Below, piece by piece: positions 1-7,483 of a DNA stretch of 33,535 nt. This DNA comes from an uncultured Collinsella sp. (GTDB taxonomy: Bacteria; Actinomycetota; Coriobacteriia; Coriobacteriales; Coriobacteriaceae): contig URAD01000017.1 in the NCBI GenBank assembly GCA_900545745.1, forward strand, positions 1-33,535, written 5' to 3'. The notes under the pieces were generated by a model. The model ran no database searches, was not told where the DNA came from, and was given only the letters and a program-made list of their open reading frames with translations. Numbering within the stretch: the first letter of the stretch is position 1; every line of letters begins with the position of its first letter. The translations under genes were made by a program, and so were the position numbers.

Positions 1-27
1 GGAGGCCTCGCGGCCTCCCCCCTTTTT
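1..27 (+). terminator. Intrinsic terminator of an upstream gene
   Basis: A 7-bp GC stem (GGAGGCC/GGCCTCC, 1-7 and 12-18) with a TCGC tetraloop is followed by CCCC and five T. It probably ends a gene lying to the left of the window and separates it from the acpS operon. Confidence 0.7.
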
Positions 28-77
28 GCGTTTGCGGGCTTTTGTCTCACATAGTAGCTGTGTTTTATAACCCTCGT

Positions 78-107
78 TTGTCGCATCTTCTGTGAACGGG
101 CTACAAT
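78..107 (+). promoter_or_regulatory. Putative sigma-70 promoter of the acpS operon
   Basis: TTGTCG (78-83) and TACAAT (102-107) are separated by 18 bases, placing the transcription start near 114 and giving a short leader before the acpS start at 137. A second possible pair lies just upstream (TTGTCT at 42, TTATAA at 65, spacing 17). The assignment is by consensus match only. Confidence 0.45.
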
Positions 108-136
108 AACTTAGTCTGTGCGATATGGAGGTGAAC

Positions 137-676
137 ATGGCTGAAGCTGGTATCGGCGTTGATATCGTCGAGATTTCCCGCATGAAATCAATTCTTGAAA
201 AGACGCCGTCGTTTGCTCGGCGTGTGTTTACCGAAGAAGAGCGTGCTTATTGCGATGCATCATCGCGTCCCGCTGCTCACTATGCCAGCCGCTTTGCTTC
301 GCGCGAGGCGGTGCTTAAAGCTCTTGGCACGGGTTTTAGTCAAGGCGTGGGTCGCAAGGATGTTTCGGTAACGCGCGATAAACTCGGCAAACCGAAGGCG
401 CTGCTTTCGGGCCGTGCACTCGAGATCGCTCAAGAGCTGGGTGTTGTTGAGGTCGCTCTTTCCATTACGCTTACAGGAGACTTAGCCGTTGCGAATGCCA
501 TCGCGATTACCGAAGATGCTCGACCTAAGCCTAAGGAAGAAAAGGTGAGCACCAAGGAACGCGTAGCGCAGACATTTAAAGAGGCTCGCTCTGTTTTAGA
601 TGAGCTTGAGCAGCTGCAGAATTCAGCATTGACGGAGCACCTGGGCGATGCTTCGCAAGATACGCTAGGAGCATAG
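137..676 (+). CDS. acpS: Holo-[acyl-carrier-protein] synthase (AcpS) with C-terminal extension
   Basis: Transfers 4'-phosphopantetheine from CoA to the serine of acyl carrier protein, activating fatty acid synthesis in the cytoplasm. The protein starts with GIGVDIVEISRM (metal-binding Asp at residue 9) and has FASREAVLKALGTG around residues 53-66, with the second acidic ligand at Glu57; both are AcpS signatures. I chose ATG 137 over the in-frame ATG at 125 because GGAGG at 127-131 is correctly spaced for it. The catalytic domain ends near residue 128, the usual AcpS length. A further charged, probably helical tail of about 50 residues follows that I do not recognise. First gene of the operon; the next start codon follows its stop directly. 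Confidence 0.93.
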   Translation: MAEAGIGVDIVEISRMKSILEKTPSFARRVFTEEERAYCDASSRPAAHYASRFASREAVLKALGTGFSQGVGRKDVSVTRDKLGKPKALLSGRALEIAQELGVVEVALSITLTGDLAVANAIAITEDARPKPKEEKVSTKERVAQTFKEARSVLDELEQLQNSALTEHLGDASQDTLGA

Positions 677-2293
677 ATGAAACCGGTTTTGAGTACCGAA
701 GAAGTCGTTCGTCTCGAGGACATCATCGAACGCGAAGGGACTTCGAAGGCCGAGCTTATGGAGCTAGCGGGTGAGTTTGCCGCCAACGAGGTCTTGAAGC
801 TCAATCCCGATCGGGTTCTCGTTCTGGTCGGTTTTGGTAATAATGGCGGCGACGGTTGGGTTGCCGCCGATATTTTGAGCCATAAGGGTGTGGACGTCGA
901 TATCGTTTCTCCGGTTGAGCCGGATGAGATTCCTGCTGCTCTGGCACGTCATGTTGCTCGTCGTACTGCCGGCCGCGATGTGCACGTTTGTGTCGGCCCC
1001 TCGCGTGACGAACTCGAGGTTTTGATCGATAAGGCCGATGTTGTTGTTGATGCCATTTTTGGTACCGGTTTCCACGGGAATCTGCGTGCGCCGTTCTCCA
1101 TCTGGATTCCTACGGTCAATGAATGCGCCGATTGTGTCGTATCCATTGATGTCCCCTCGGGCCTGAATGCCGAGACGGGCGTTGTTGATGACGACTGCAT
1201 TCGTGCCGAGCATACGGTGACGATGATTGCGCCCAAGATTGGTCTGTATAGCGCTGATGGCCCTGAGTATGCTGGCGATTTGATCTGCGGCAATCTTTAC
1301 GACCGTCTTGACGAGGTCATCGATGATGTCGACCACGCCGCCGAGATTGTCGAGCCCGGTGACTTAGTTGATTACTTTGCTCCACTACCTACGAATATCG
1401 ATAAGTATTCCCGTGGCTCTGTGCTTATTGTCGCCGGATCTGCGCAATATCCTGGTGCTGCCATTATGGCGGCCAAGTCTGCAGCTCGCGCGGGTGCTGG
1501 TTACGTGGCAGTCGCGGCTCCTGACGCCTGCGCCAATCTTATTCGCATGGCACTTCCTTCGATTCCCGTCTTTGCTATTCCGTCTGATTCCCGCGGCTCC
1601 TTTGGCGCCGCTGCGCGCATGACTGTGTGCGAGATTGCAAAGAAGTACAGCTGTGTACTGTGCGGTCCCGGTATGACGACATCTGCCGGCGCTATGCAGG
1701 TGGTTTCGGGCTTGCTCGAGCTTGATGTGCCGCTTATCTTGGACGCCGATGCACTCAACTGCCTTGCTAAGATTGCCATTGACGGTATTGATAGTAATCC
1801 CGAGATGTATCGTCGCGAGCAGCCGTTGGTTATGACGCCGCACTATCGTGAACTTTCGCGTCTGGTTGCCGGTGACGAGGTGAACGACCTTGGTACTGCG
1901 ATTGCAGCCGCGCAGAAGGTTGTCTGGGCTGCAGGCTCTGACAATCTGGTGGTCATTGCCAAGGGGCCGACGACGGCTATCTGTGGCGTTGAGCGTGTGC
2001 TGCTGCCGCTCTCGGGTCCGGCTTCTCTGGCAACTGCCGGTTCGGGTGATGTTCTCGCGGGTATTTTGGCCGGCACGCTTGCCACCATGCGCGACGAGAT
2101 GGATCGTTGGGAGTTGCTGTATTCGTACGCCGTCGCACTTCACAGCTACGCCGGTTTTGCCGCGGCGACGGAGTATGGTGAGAAGAGCGTCATCGCGACC
2201 GATCTTATCGACTTGATCGGTCCGGCCATGGAACTGGCGGCAAAGGATGCGCTCGAAGATCTGGGAATCATGGACGAAGGGTCGGATGACTAA
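677..2293 (+). CDS. nnr: Bifunctional NAD(P)HX epimerase / ADP-dependent NAD(P)HX dehydratase
   Basis: Repairs hydrated NAD(P)H: the N-terminal YjeF-type domain epimerises R- and S-NAD(P)HX, and the C-terminal ribokinase-like domain dehydrates the S form using ADP. The epimerase half carries GFGNNGGDGW near residues 52-61 and DVPSGLNAETG near 158-168. The dehydratase half carries AGSGDVLAG near 454-462, with the catalytic Asp inside it. The 538-residue length fits the usual two-domain fusion. ATG 677 immediately follows the acpS stop, with AGGAG at 667-671, so the two are translationally close. The acpS-nnr-alr order is common in Gram-positive bacteria. Confidence 0.93.
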   Translation: MKPVLSTEEVVRLEDIIEREGTSKAELMELAGEFAANEVLKLNPDRVLVLVGFGNNGGDGWVAADILSHKGVDVDIVSPVEPDEIPAALARHVARRTAGRDVHVCVGPSRDELEVLIDKADVVVDAIFGTGFHGNLRAPFSIWIPTVNECADCVVSIDVPSGLNAETGVVDDDCIRAEHTVTMIAPKIGLYSADGPEYAGDLICGNLYDRLDEVIDDVDHAAEIVEPGDLVDYFAPLPTNIDKYSRGSVLIVAGSAQYPGAAIMAAKSAARAGAGYVAVAAPDACANLIRMALPSIPVFAIPSDSRGSFGAAARMTVCEIAKKYSCVLCGPGMTTSAGAMQVVSGLLELDVPLILDADALNCLAKIAIDGIDSNPEMYRREQPLVMTPHYRELSRLVAGDEVNDLGTAIAAAQKVVWAAGSDNLVVIAKGPTTAICGVERVLLPLSGPASLATAGSGDVLAGILAGTLATMRDEMDRWELLYSYAVALHSYAGFAAATEYGEKSVIATDLIDLIGPAMELAAKDALEDLGIMDEGSDD

Positions 2294-2295
2294 TC

Positions 2296-3441
2296 ATGAA
2301 TAAAGCCGATTTGACGCGCTGGTCCTGGGTCGAGATCGACCGCGGGGCGCTCCGTCGCAACACGAGGGCCTATAAGAACTTGCTGAATCCACGTCAGCGC
2401 CTGTGCTGCGTGGTCAAGGCCGATGCTTATGGTCATGGAGCTGTTGAGTGCGCCAAGATCATGTATTCGGCCGGTGCCGACATGTTTGCCGTGGCGACGG
2501 TTAACGAGGGCGTTGAGCTCCGACAGGGCGGGATTACGAAACCCATCCTCATCCTAAGCGAGCCGCCTATCGAGGCCATTCCGACGTTGCTCGAGTTTGA
2601 TATCATGCCTTCGGTCTATACGTCTGATTTTGCTCTTGCGTATGGCGAATGTGCCGTCGCGGCGGGCAAAGTGGGCAAGTATCATCTCGCCATCGAGACG
2701 GGCATGAATCGTATCGGCGTTCACTACACGCAGGTGCTCGACTTTGTCCGCGGTATAAATTTCCATCGCGGTATTCAGTGCGACGGCGTATTTACGCACT
2801 TCGCCACGGCCGATGAACCTTCGGGCTGGGACTACAAGCTGCAGTGTCAGCGCTTTACCGAGGCCGTTCAGGCCATTAAGGATGCGGGTTTTGAGTGCGG
2901 TATCGTGCACTGCGCCAACACGCCGTCCTCGATGCTCGACCCCTCGATGCATTTTGATATGATTCGCGCCGGCGTTGGCTTGTATGGCATGCAGCCGTGC
3001 GAGCTGAGTGGCCGCGTGATGCAGCTTGATCCCGTTATGAGCGTCCATGCGCGCGTGACGCGCGTGGCACACCCTGCGATGGGTGAGGGCGTGGGCTACG
3101 GTTTTACCTACCGCGTACCGCGTACGCGCGTTCAGATCTGCACGCTGCCGATCGGTTATGCCGATGGCCTATCGCGTACGCTTTCCAATCGTATGGATGT
3201 GCTGTATCGCGGCGAGCGTGTGCATCAGGTTGGCAATATCTGCATGGACCAGTTTATGGTCGCCATTCAGTCCAACCCGGCACACGAGATTCCCGAGGCC
3301 GAGTATGGTGACGAGATGATCATTGTCGGCCGCGATGGCGATGCCGAGATCACTATGGACGAGATGGCCCGACTGCGCGGAACGATTAACTACGAGGTCG
3401 CCTGCGGCTTTGGCATGCGTCTCGACAAGGTCTACGTGTAG
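2296..3441 (+). CDS. alr: Alanine racemase
   Basis: PLP-dependent interconversion of L- and D-alanine, supplying D-Ala for peptidoglycan. The N-terminal TIM barrel contains VVKADAYGHGA, with the PLP-binding Lys at residue 41. The C-terminal beta domain carries GYGFTYR, with the second catalytic base Tyr near residue 268. The substrate/PLP barrel motifs ETGMNRIG (134-141) and RAGVGLYG (224-231) are present. At 381 residues it is of normal length. It starts 2 bases after the nnr stop and ends 8 bases before the next gene, so it is co-transcribed with the rest of the operon. Confidence 0.95.
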   Translation: MNKADLTRWSWVEIDRGALRRNTRAYKNLLNPRQRLCCVVKADAYGHGAVECAKIMYSAGADMFAVATVNEGVELRQGGITKPILILSEPPIEAIPTLLEFDIMPSVYTSDFALAYGECAVAAGKVGKYHLAIETGMNRIGVHYTQVLDFVRGINFHRGIQCDGVFTHFATADEPSGWDYKLQCQRFTEAVQAIKDAGFECGIVHCANTPSSMLDPSMHFDMIRAGVGLYGMQPCELSGRVMQLDPVMSVHARVTRVAHPAMGEGVGYGFTYRVPRTRVQICTLPIGYADGLSRTLSNRMDVLYRGERVHQVGNICMDQFMVAIQSNPAHEIPEAEYGDEMIIVGRDGDAEITMDEMARLRGTINYEVACGFGMRLDKVYV

Positions 3442-3449
3442 GAGCCGCT

Positions 3450-4070
3450 ATGGGCGTCATGCACATCCCCGGCCATACCCATCAGGCACCACGTGAGGTC
3501 GCACTCGAGGAAATTGAGGCCGTTCTGGGCGATTGTCACCTCTGCCAGCTCTACCAGTCGCGTCACAATATCGTGTTTGGCGTGGGAAACCCCCGCGCTC
3601 GCGTGATGTTTATTGGTGAGGCGCCGGGCCGCAATGAGGATTTGCAGGGCGAGCCCTTTGTGGGGGCGGCAGGCGAGGACCTCAACGGCATTTTGTCGCT
3701 GGCGGGCCTCAAACGCGAAGACGTCTACATTGCCAACGTGCTTAAGTGCCGCCCGCCGGGAAACCGCAATCCGCGTCCCGAGGAAGTGCTGGCTTGCTCG
3801 CCGTTTTTGCGTGAGCAGATTCGAAGCATCTGGCCCGATATTATCGTGACGCTCGGCAACCCCGCGACGCACTTTGTGCTTAAGACCGAGATTGGCATTA
3901 CTAAGCTGCGCGGCAGGTTCCACCAGATGGGGCATTTTGTAGTAATGCCCACGTTCCATCCGGCAGCAGCGCTGCGCAATCCGGCGTGGCAGGAGCTGCT
4001 GGAGGAAGACTTTAAGATGCTGGGCGACTATCTGGAGCGACATCCCGCACCAGAGGACGTCTCGGAATAA
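3450..4070 (+). CDS. Family 4 uracil-DNA glycosylase (iron-sulfur)
   Basis: Removes uracil from DNA to start base-excision repair. The family 4/5 motif GEAPGRNEDLQGEPFVG lies at residues 56-72, and the second active-site motif HPAAALRNP at 170-178. Four cysteines (29, 32, 100 and 116) match the spacing of the 4Fe-4S cluster ligands in this family. The length of 206 residues is typical. The start at 3450 has a GGAG just upstream, overlapping the alr stop region. It is a housekeeping repair gene carried in the t6A/cell-wall operon. Confidence 0.92.
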   Translation: MGVMHIPGHTHQAPREVALEEIEAVLGDCHLCQLYQSRHNIVFGVGNPRARVMFIGEAPGRNEDLQGEPFVGAAGEDLNGILSLAGLKREDVYIANVLKCRPPGNRNPRPEEVLACSPFLREQIRSIWPDIIVTLGNPATHFVLKTEIGITKLRGRFHQMGHFVVMPTFHPAAALRNPAWQELLEEDFKMLGDYLERHPAPEDVSE

Positions 4071-4082
4071 TAAGGAGCATAT

Positions 4083-4589
4083 ATGTCCCTGGAGCGCCTG
4101 GGGGTAGGTACTTACAAAACGACTTGCGCTGCCGATACGGAGTACTTTGGCGAGCTAATTGCACCGTGCCTTGAGGACGGCGATGTGCTCATCCTGACCG
4201 GTGGCCTGGGAGTGGGCAAAACTCACTTTACCAAGGGCGTCTCGCGCGGGCTGGGCGATGGGCATATGGTTACGAGCCCTACGTTTGCGCTCATGGCCGT
4301 TCACGATCAAGGTCGTATTCCGCTGTTTCACTTTGATCTATACCGCCTGGAGCATGCCTACGAGCTCGAGGATACGGGCATTTTCGATGTGCTGGGCTAT
4401 GAGGGTGCTTGCCTGCTGGAATGGGGCGAACAATTCCAGGACGAGCTGACGGATGAGTATCTTTCGGTGACGCTCAAGCGTGATGAGGGCGACAGCGATG
4501 TGCGAACGATAACGCTTGAGGCGCACGGTGACCGCGCAATGGAGCTTTCCCATTTGATTGATAGGGCTGTACAAGATGAGCTTGCATAA
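4083..4589 (+). CDS. tsaE: tRNA threonylcarbamoyladenosine biosynthesis ATPase TsaE
   Basis: ATPase that drives turnover of the TsaB-TsaD complex making N6-threonylcarbamoyladenosine (t6A) at position 37 of ANN-decoding tRNAs. The Walker A motif GGLGVGKTHF lies at residues 40-49, followed by SPTFAL (65-70) and HFDLYRL (83-89), all characteristic of TsaE. Length 168 residues, within family range. The start has AAGGAG about 7 bases upstream. Its 3' end overlaps the start of the next gene by 14 bases, which encodes its own partners. Confidence 0.94.
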   Translation: MSLERLGVGTYKTTCAADTEYFGELIAPCLEDGDVLILTGGLGVGKTHFTKGVSRGLGDGHMVTSPTFALMAVHDQGRIPLFHFDLYRLEHAYELEDTGIFDVLGYEGACLLEWGEQFQDELTDEYLSVTLKRDEGDSDVRTITLEAHGDRAMELSHLIDRAVQDELA

Positions 4590-6960
4590 CGACAACGCGC
4601 TGGTGGTGGCGCTCGATACCTCGACCGACATGCTTGCCTGCGCGGCAAGCTGGATTGATGGGCAGACGGGCGAGACGAAGCTCGTGAGTGGCGACCACAT
4701 GTGTCGCCGTCACGCCAACGTTGAGCTCGTGAATACCGTTGATGGCGTGCTGGCTCAAGCCGGTCTGGATCGCAGCGATGTTGGTTGCTATGTGGTCGGC
4801 CGCGGCCCGGGGTCCTTTACGGGTGTGCGCATCGGCATCTCCACTGCCAAGGGCCTCGCGCGTGGTGCCAATGTTCCGCTGCTGGGCGTGTCGACGCTCG
4901 ACGCTTGCGCTTGGACGGCGTGGAAGGCTGGCGTGCGCGGCAAGCTTGATATCTTGGCCGATGCTATGCGCGGTGAGGTATATCCGGCGCTGTATATGCT
5001 GGTCGATGAGGGCCCCGAGCGTCAATTTGAGCGCGAACACGTGGTCAAGGCCGCCGTGGCGCTCGATGAGTGGCGCCAAGCAGCGGACTGGGACCAGGTT
5101 CAGCTGACCGGCGACGGTCTCGTGCGCTATGGCAAGCTGCTGGGTGAGGACGAGATCGCCCGCTGCGTGGAGCGCGACCTGTGGTGGCCTTCGGGCGAGG
5201 GCTTGCTGCTCGCGCACGCTGCGGGTGACGGCGATCCGGCTCGCGTCCTGCCGATTTACACGCGCCTTTCGGATGCCGAGGAAAACGAGCGCAAGCGTCT
5301 TGGTCTTGCCGAGAGTGCGCAGAGCGAAATTACGGGCGTTGCCGATGAGCTCGCCGGTCGTCATCTGCAGTTCCGCCCCATGGGCGCGGCGGATGCCGAG
5401 GGCGCGAGCGCGTTAGAGGCTGCCTGCTTTGAAGGTGCCGGACACAAGGCGTGGACGCCGGGCATGTTCCTGTCCGAACTGGGCGAGGACGTCGCTGCGC
5501 CGCGTAGTTGGTGGGTGGCACACGACGACGGCAAGCTGCTGGGCCTTGCCGGCGGTATGGTCGTGGACGGTGATGTGCAGATTCTGGATGTCGCCGTCGA
5601 CCCGGCACATCGCCGTGAGGGCATTGCCCGCAAGCTGCTGTCGCATGTGAGCTATGATGCCCAGATGCTCGGCTGCACCACGGCTTCGCTCGAGGTCGAG
5701 GACGGCAACGAGGGAGCGATCGCGCTTTATAACGCTCTGGGCTTTACCGAGGCTGGCCGTCGCCGCGGCTACTATGGTGCCGGCAAGGACGCCATCGTCA
5801 TGACGGCCCCGCTGCCCCTGGTACTTCCGGTCGACAATGCTTCGCCCGAGCCGACGGCGGCAGAGCAGCGCGTGTGGCCGCTGCCTGCGCCTGGGCGCTC
5901 CGAGGGGGAGCGTGCCGAAATTGAGCGCCGCCGCCTAGTGCTCGCTATCGAGAGCTCCTGCGACGAGACGGCCGTGGCGATTATCGATGCGGATGGCAAT
6001 ATGCTGGCCAACCAGGTGTCGACGCAGATTGATTTTCACGCCCGCTTTGGCGGCGTGGTGCCCGAGATCGCCTCGCGCAAACACGTCGAGGTGATTGTGA
6101 GTGTCGTGGATGCGGCGCTCGAGGATGCCGCAGCATCGCTTGGTCTTGAGGATGGAGCCATTGCCCCCAGCGAGCTTGCCGCCGTGGGCGTGACACAGGG
6201 TCCGGGCCTGGTGGGCGCGCTCGTGGTTGGCGTCGCCTTCGCCAAGGGCTTTGCCTACGCTGCTGGCAAGCCGCTCGTGTGCGTCAATCATCTTGAGGGT
6301 CATCTGTTTGCCAACTTGCTGGCGCAGCCCGACCTCAAGCCGCCGTTCATCTTCACGCTTGTCTCGGGCGGGCACACCATGCTCGTGCACGTGAAGGCGT
6401 GGGGCGACTACGAGGTGCTCGGTGAGACACTCGACGATGCTGTGGGCGAGGCCTTCGACAAGGTAGCCAAGGCGTTGGGTCTGGGCTATCCCGGTGGCCC
6501 CATCATCTCCAAGCTGGCCGAGACGGGCAATCCCCGCGCGATCGATTTCCCCCGTGCGCTTAACAGCAGGGGAGACTATCGTTTCTCGCTTTCGGGTCTT
6601 AAAACGGCCGTGACGCTCTACATTGAACAGGAGACCAAGGCCGGGCGCACGATTCACCTGCCCGATCTGGCAGCTTCGTTTGAGGCAGCTGTCTTTGACG
6701 TGCAGTACAAGAAGGCCAAAAACGCACTGCACGCTACCGGATGCAAGGAATACTGCATCGGTGGCGGCGTCTCGGCCAACCCGCATCTGCGCGAGATGAT
6801 GATCAAGAAGCTTGGACGTCAGGGGATTCGCGTAACGGTGCCGCCCTTGTCTGCCTGTACCGATAACGCAGCCATGATCGCGGAGGTCGCTCGCCGTAAA
6901 TTCGACCGAGGCGAAATCTCGCCGTTCGATGTCGACGCCGATCCGAACATGACGCTGTAG
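4576..6960 (+). CDS. Triple fusion TsaB - RimI acetyltransferase - TsaD
   Basis: One 794-residue polypeptide carries three enzymes. Residues about 5-240 are TsaB (LDTST; GRGPGSFTGVRIG near 75-87). Residues about 260-410 are a GNAT domain of RimI type, the ribosomal protein alanine N-acetyltransferase (DPAHRREGIARKLL; YNALGF). After a 40-residue Pro/Glu-rich linker, residues about 453-794 are TsaD, with the metal-binding pair HLEGH at His572/His576, SGGHT, and GGGVSANPHLR near the end. TsaD and TsaB form the transferase core that puts threonylcarbamoyl on A37. ATG 4576 is preferred over TTG 4558 because AGGG precedes it; it overlaps tsaE by 14 bases. Last gene of the operon. Confidence 0.93.
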   Translation: MSLHNDNALVVALDTSTDMLACAASWIDGQTGETKLVSGDHMCRRHANVELVNTVDGVLAQAGLDRSDVGCYVVGRGPGSFTGVRIGISTAKGLARGANVPLLGVSTLDACAWTAWKAGVRGKLDILADAMRGEVYPALYMLVDEGPERQFEREHVVKAAVALDEWRQAADWDQVQLTGDGLVRYGKLLGEDEIARCVERDLWWPSGEGLLLAHAAGDGDPARVLPIYTRLSDAEENERKRLGLAESAQSEITGVADELAGRHLQFRPMGAADAEGASALEAACFEGAGHKAWTPGMFLSELGEDVAAPRSWWVAHDDGKLLGLAGGMVVDGDVQILDVAVDPAHRREGIARKLLSHVSYDAQMLGCTTASLEVEDGNEGAIALYNALGFTEAGRRRGYYGAGKDAIVMTAPLPLVLPVDNASPEPTAAEQRVWPLPAPGRSEGERAEIERRRLVLAIESSCDETAVAIIDADGNMLANQVSTQIDFHARFGGVVPEIASRKHVEVIVSVVDAALEDAAASLGLEDGAIAPSELAAVGVTQGPGLVGALVVGVAFAKGFAYAAGKPLVCVNHLEGHLFANLLAQPDLKPPFIFTLVSGGHTMLVHVKAWGDYEVLGETLDDAVGEAFDKVAKALGLGYPGGPIISKLAETGNPRAIDFPRALNSRGDYRFSLSGLKTAVTLYIEQETKAGRTIHLPDLAASFEAAVFDVQYKKAKNALHATGCKEYCIGGGVSANPHLREMMIKKLGRQGIRVTVPPLSACTDNAAMIAEVARRKFDRGEISPFDVDADPNMTL

Positions 6961-6986
6961 CTGGTACGGCGCGGTCCCCGGACGGA

Positions 6987-7093
6987 GGGGCCGGATATAA
7001 GGTTTCCTGCTCTACAGTCCTGCGCAAGACGAAGGCCACATTAAGTGGCCTTCTTTGCGTGCGGAACTCGCGATAAAGTTCATATGCGCCGCC
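6987..7093 (+). repeat. Nested palindromic element, copy 1 (weak arms)
   Basis: The ~70-base core (7006-7074) is shared with the copies at 11782, 13531 and 31346. Its central hairpin is GAAGGCCAC-ATTAA-GTGGCCTTC (7031-7053), extended by CGCAA/TTGCG (7023-7027 and 7055-7059). The outer arms (6987-7005 and 7075-7093) pair only imperfectly: the ATAT blocks and TTT/AAA pair, with several mismatches. The core begins 45 bases after the tsaB/rimI/tsaD stop, and the weak arms about 26 bases after it. This copy appears decayed compared with the other three. Confidence 0.75.
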
Positions 7094-7213
7094 CGGCTCC
7101 CGCGGCTCTCAGGGGCATCTCTCATGCAAAAACTGTCGCAGGATAAAGTCCGAGTTCAGTGGCGTTTTATACCGAGAATTGCAAAAAAGTCGAAAATTCA
7201 TTACAAATTTGCG

Positions 7214-7242
7214 TTGACTTTAGGTAACTAAAGTTTCATACT
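7214..7242 (+). promoter_or_regulatory. Promoter of the cstA leader transcript
   Basis: TTGACT (7214-7219) and CATACT (7237-7242) have the ideal 17-base spacing, predicting a start near 7249 and a leader of about 235 bases before cstA. The region is AT-rich compared with its surroundings. Confidence 0.65.
7217..7234. promoter_or_regulatory. Operator-like inverted repeat in the cstA promoter
   Basis: ACTTTAG-GTAA-CTAAAGT is a perfect 7-bp inverted repeat with a 4-base centre. It overlaps the end of the -35 box and fills most of the spacer, where a bound repressor would block RNA polymerase. The cognate regulator is not identifiable from the window. Confidence 0.5.
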
Positions 7243-7313
7243 CCTTTTCATCCACTGGGGGATGTGAACACGCACGGATCGTTCGCATCATGATTGAAGA
7301 GGATTTCTTAGAC

Positions 7314-7358
7314 ATGTTCACGCATCAGCTAAACATTATCAGCGTAGTAATTATCTGA
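7314..7358 (+). CDS. Leader peptide MFTHQLNIISVVII (Ile/Val-rich)
   Basis: A 14-codon ORF preceded by GAAGAGGA, ending in TGA at 7356. It ends Ile-Ile-Ser-Val-Val-Ile-Ile, so six of the last seven codons are isoleucine or valine. Its position between a promoter and a strong terminator hairpin is the arrangement of amino-acid-responsive attenuators of branched-chain amino-acid genes. Here the downstream gene is cstA, not an ilv gene. The call is inferred from composition and context; the peptide's translation is not shown. Confidence 0.6.
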   Translation: MFTHQLNIISVVII

Positions 7359-7403
7359 TGCGGGTTAGCACATACAGCTAGCCCGTACGATAACGGGCGG
7401 CTG
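7322..7403 (+). promoter_or_regulatory. Alternative stem structures of a putative transcription attenuator
   Basis: GCATCAG (7322-7328) inside the leader ORF can pair with CTGATGC (7355-7361) spanning its stop codon, or with GCTGATG-type sequence at 7397-7403 just before the terminator. GGGTTAGC (7362-7369) can pair with GCTAGCCC (7377-7384). Ribosome stalling on the Ile/Val codons would disrupt the first pairing and could change the downstream fold. This is the expected logic of an attenuator, inferred by eye. Confidence 0.45.
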
Positions 7404-7410
7404 ATGAAGA

Positions 7411-7448
7411 TGAGGGCCGTCGAGCGCAACCGACGGCCCTCATTTTTT
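7411..7448 (+). terminator. Attenuator terminator upstream of cstA
   Basis: A perfect 12-bp stem (7411-7422 with 7431-7442, GC-rich) with an 8-base loop is followed by six T. It lies 35 bases before the cstA start and would stop transcription in the leader unless antiterminated. Confidence 0.85.
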
Positions 7449-7483
7449 ATGTCTAGGAAGTTCTTTTTAGAGGAGGAAATGTA

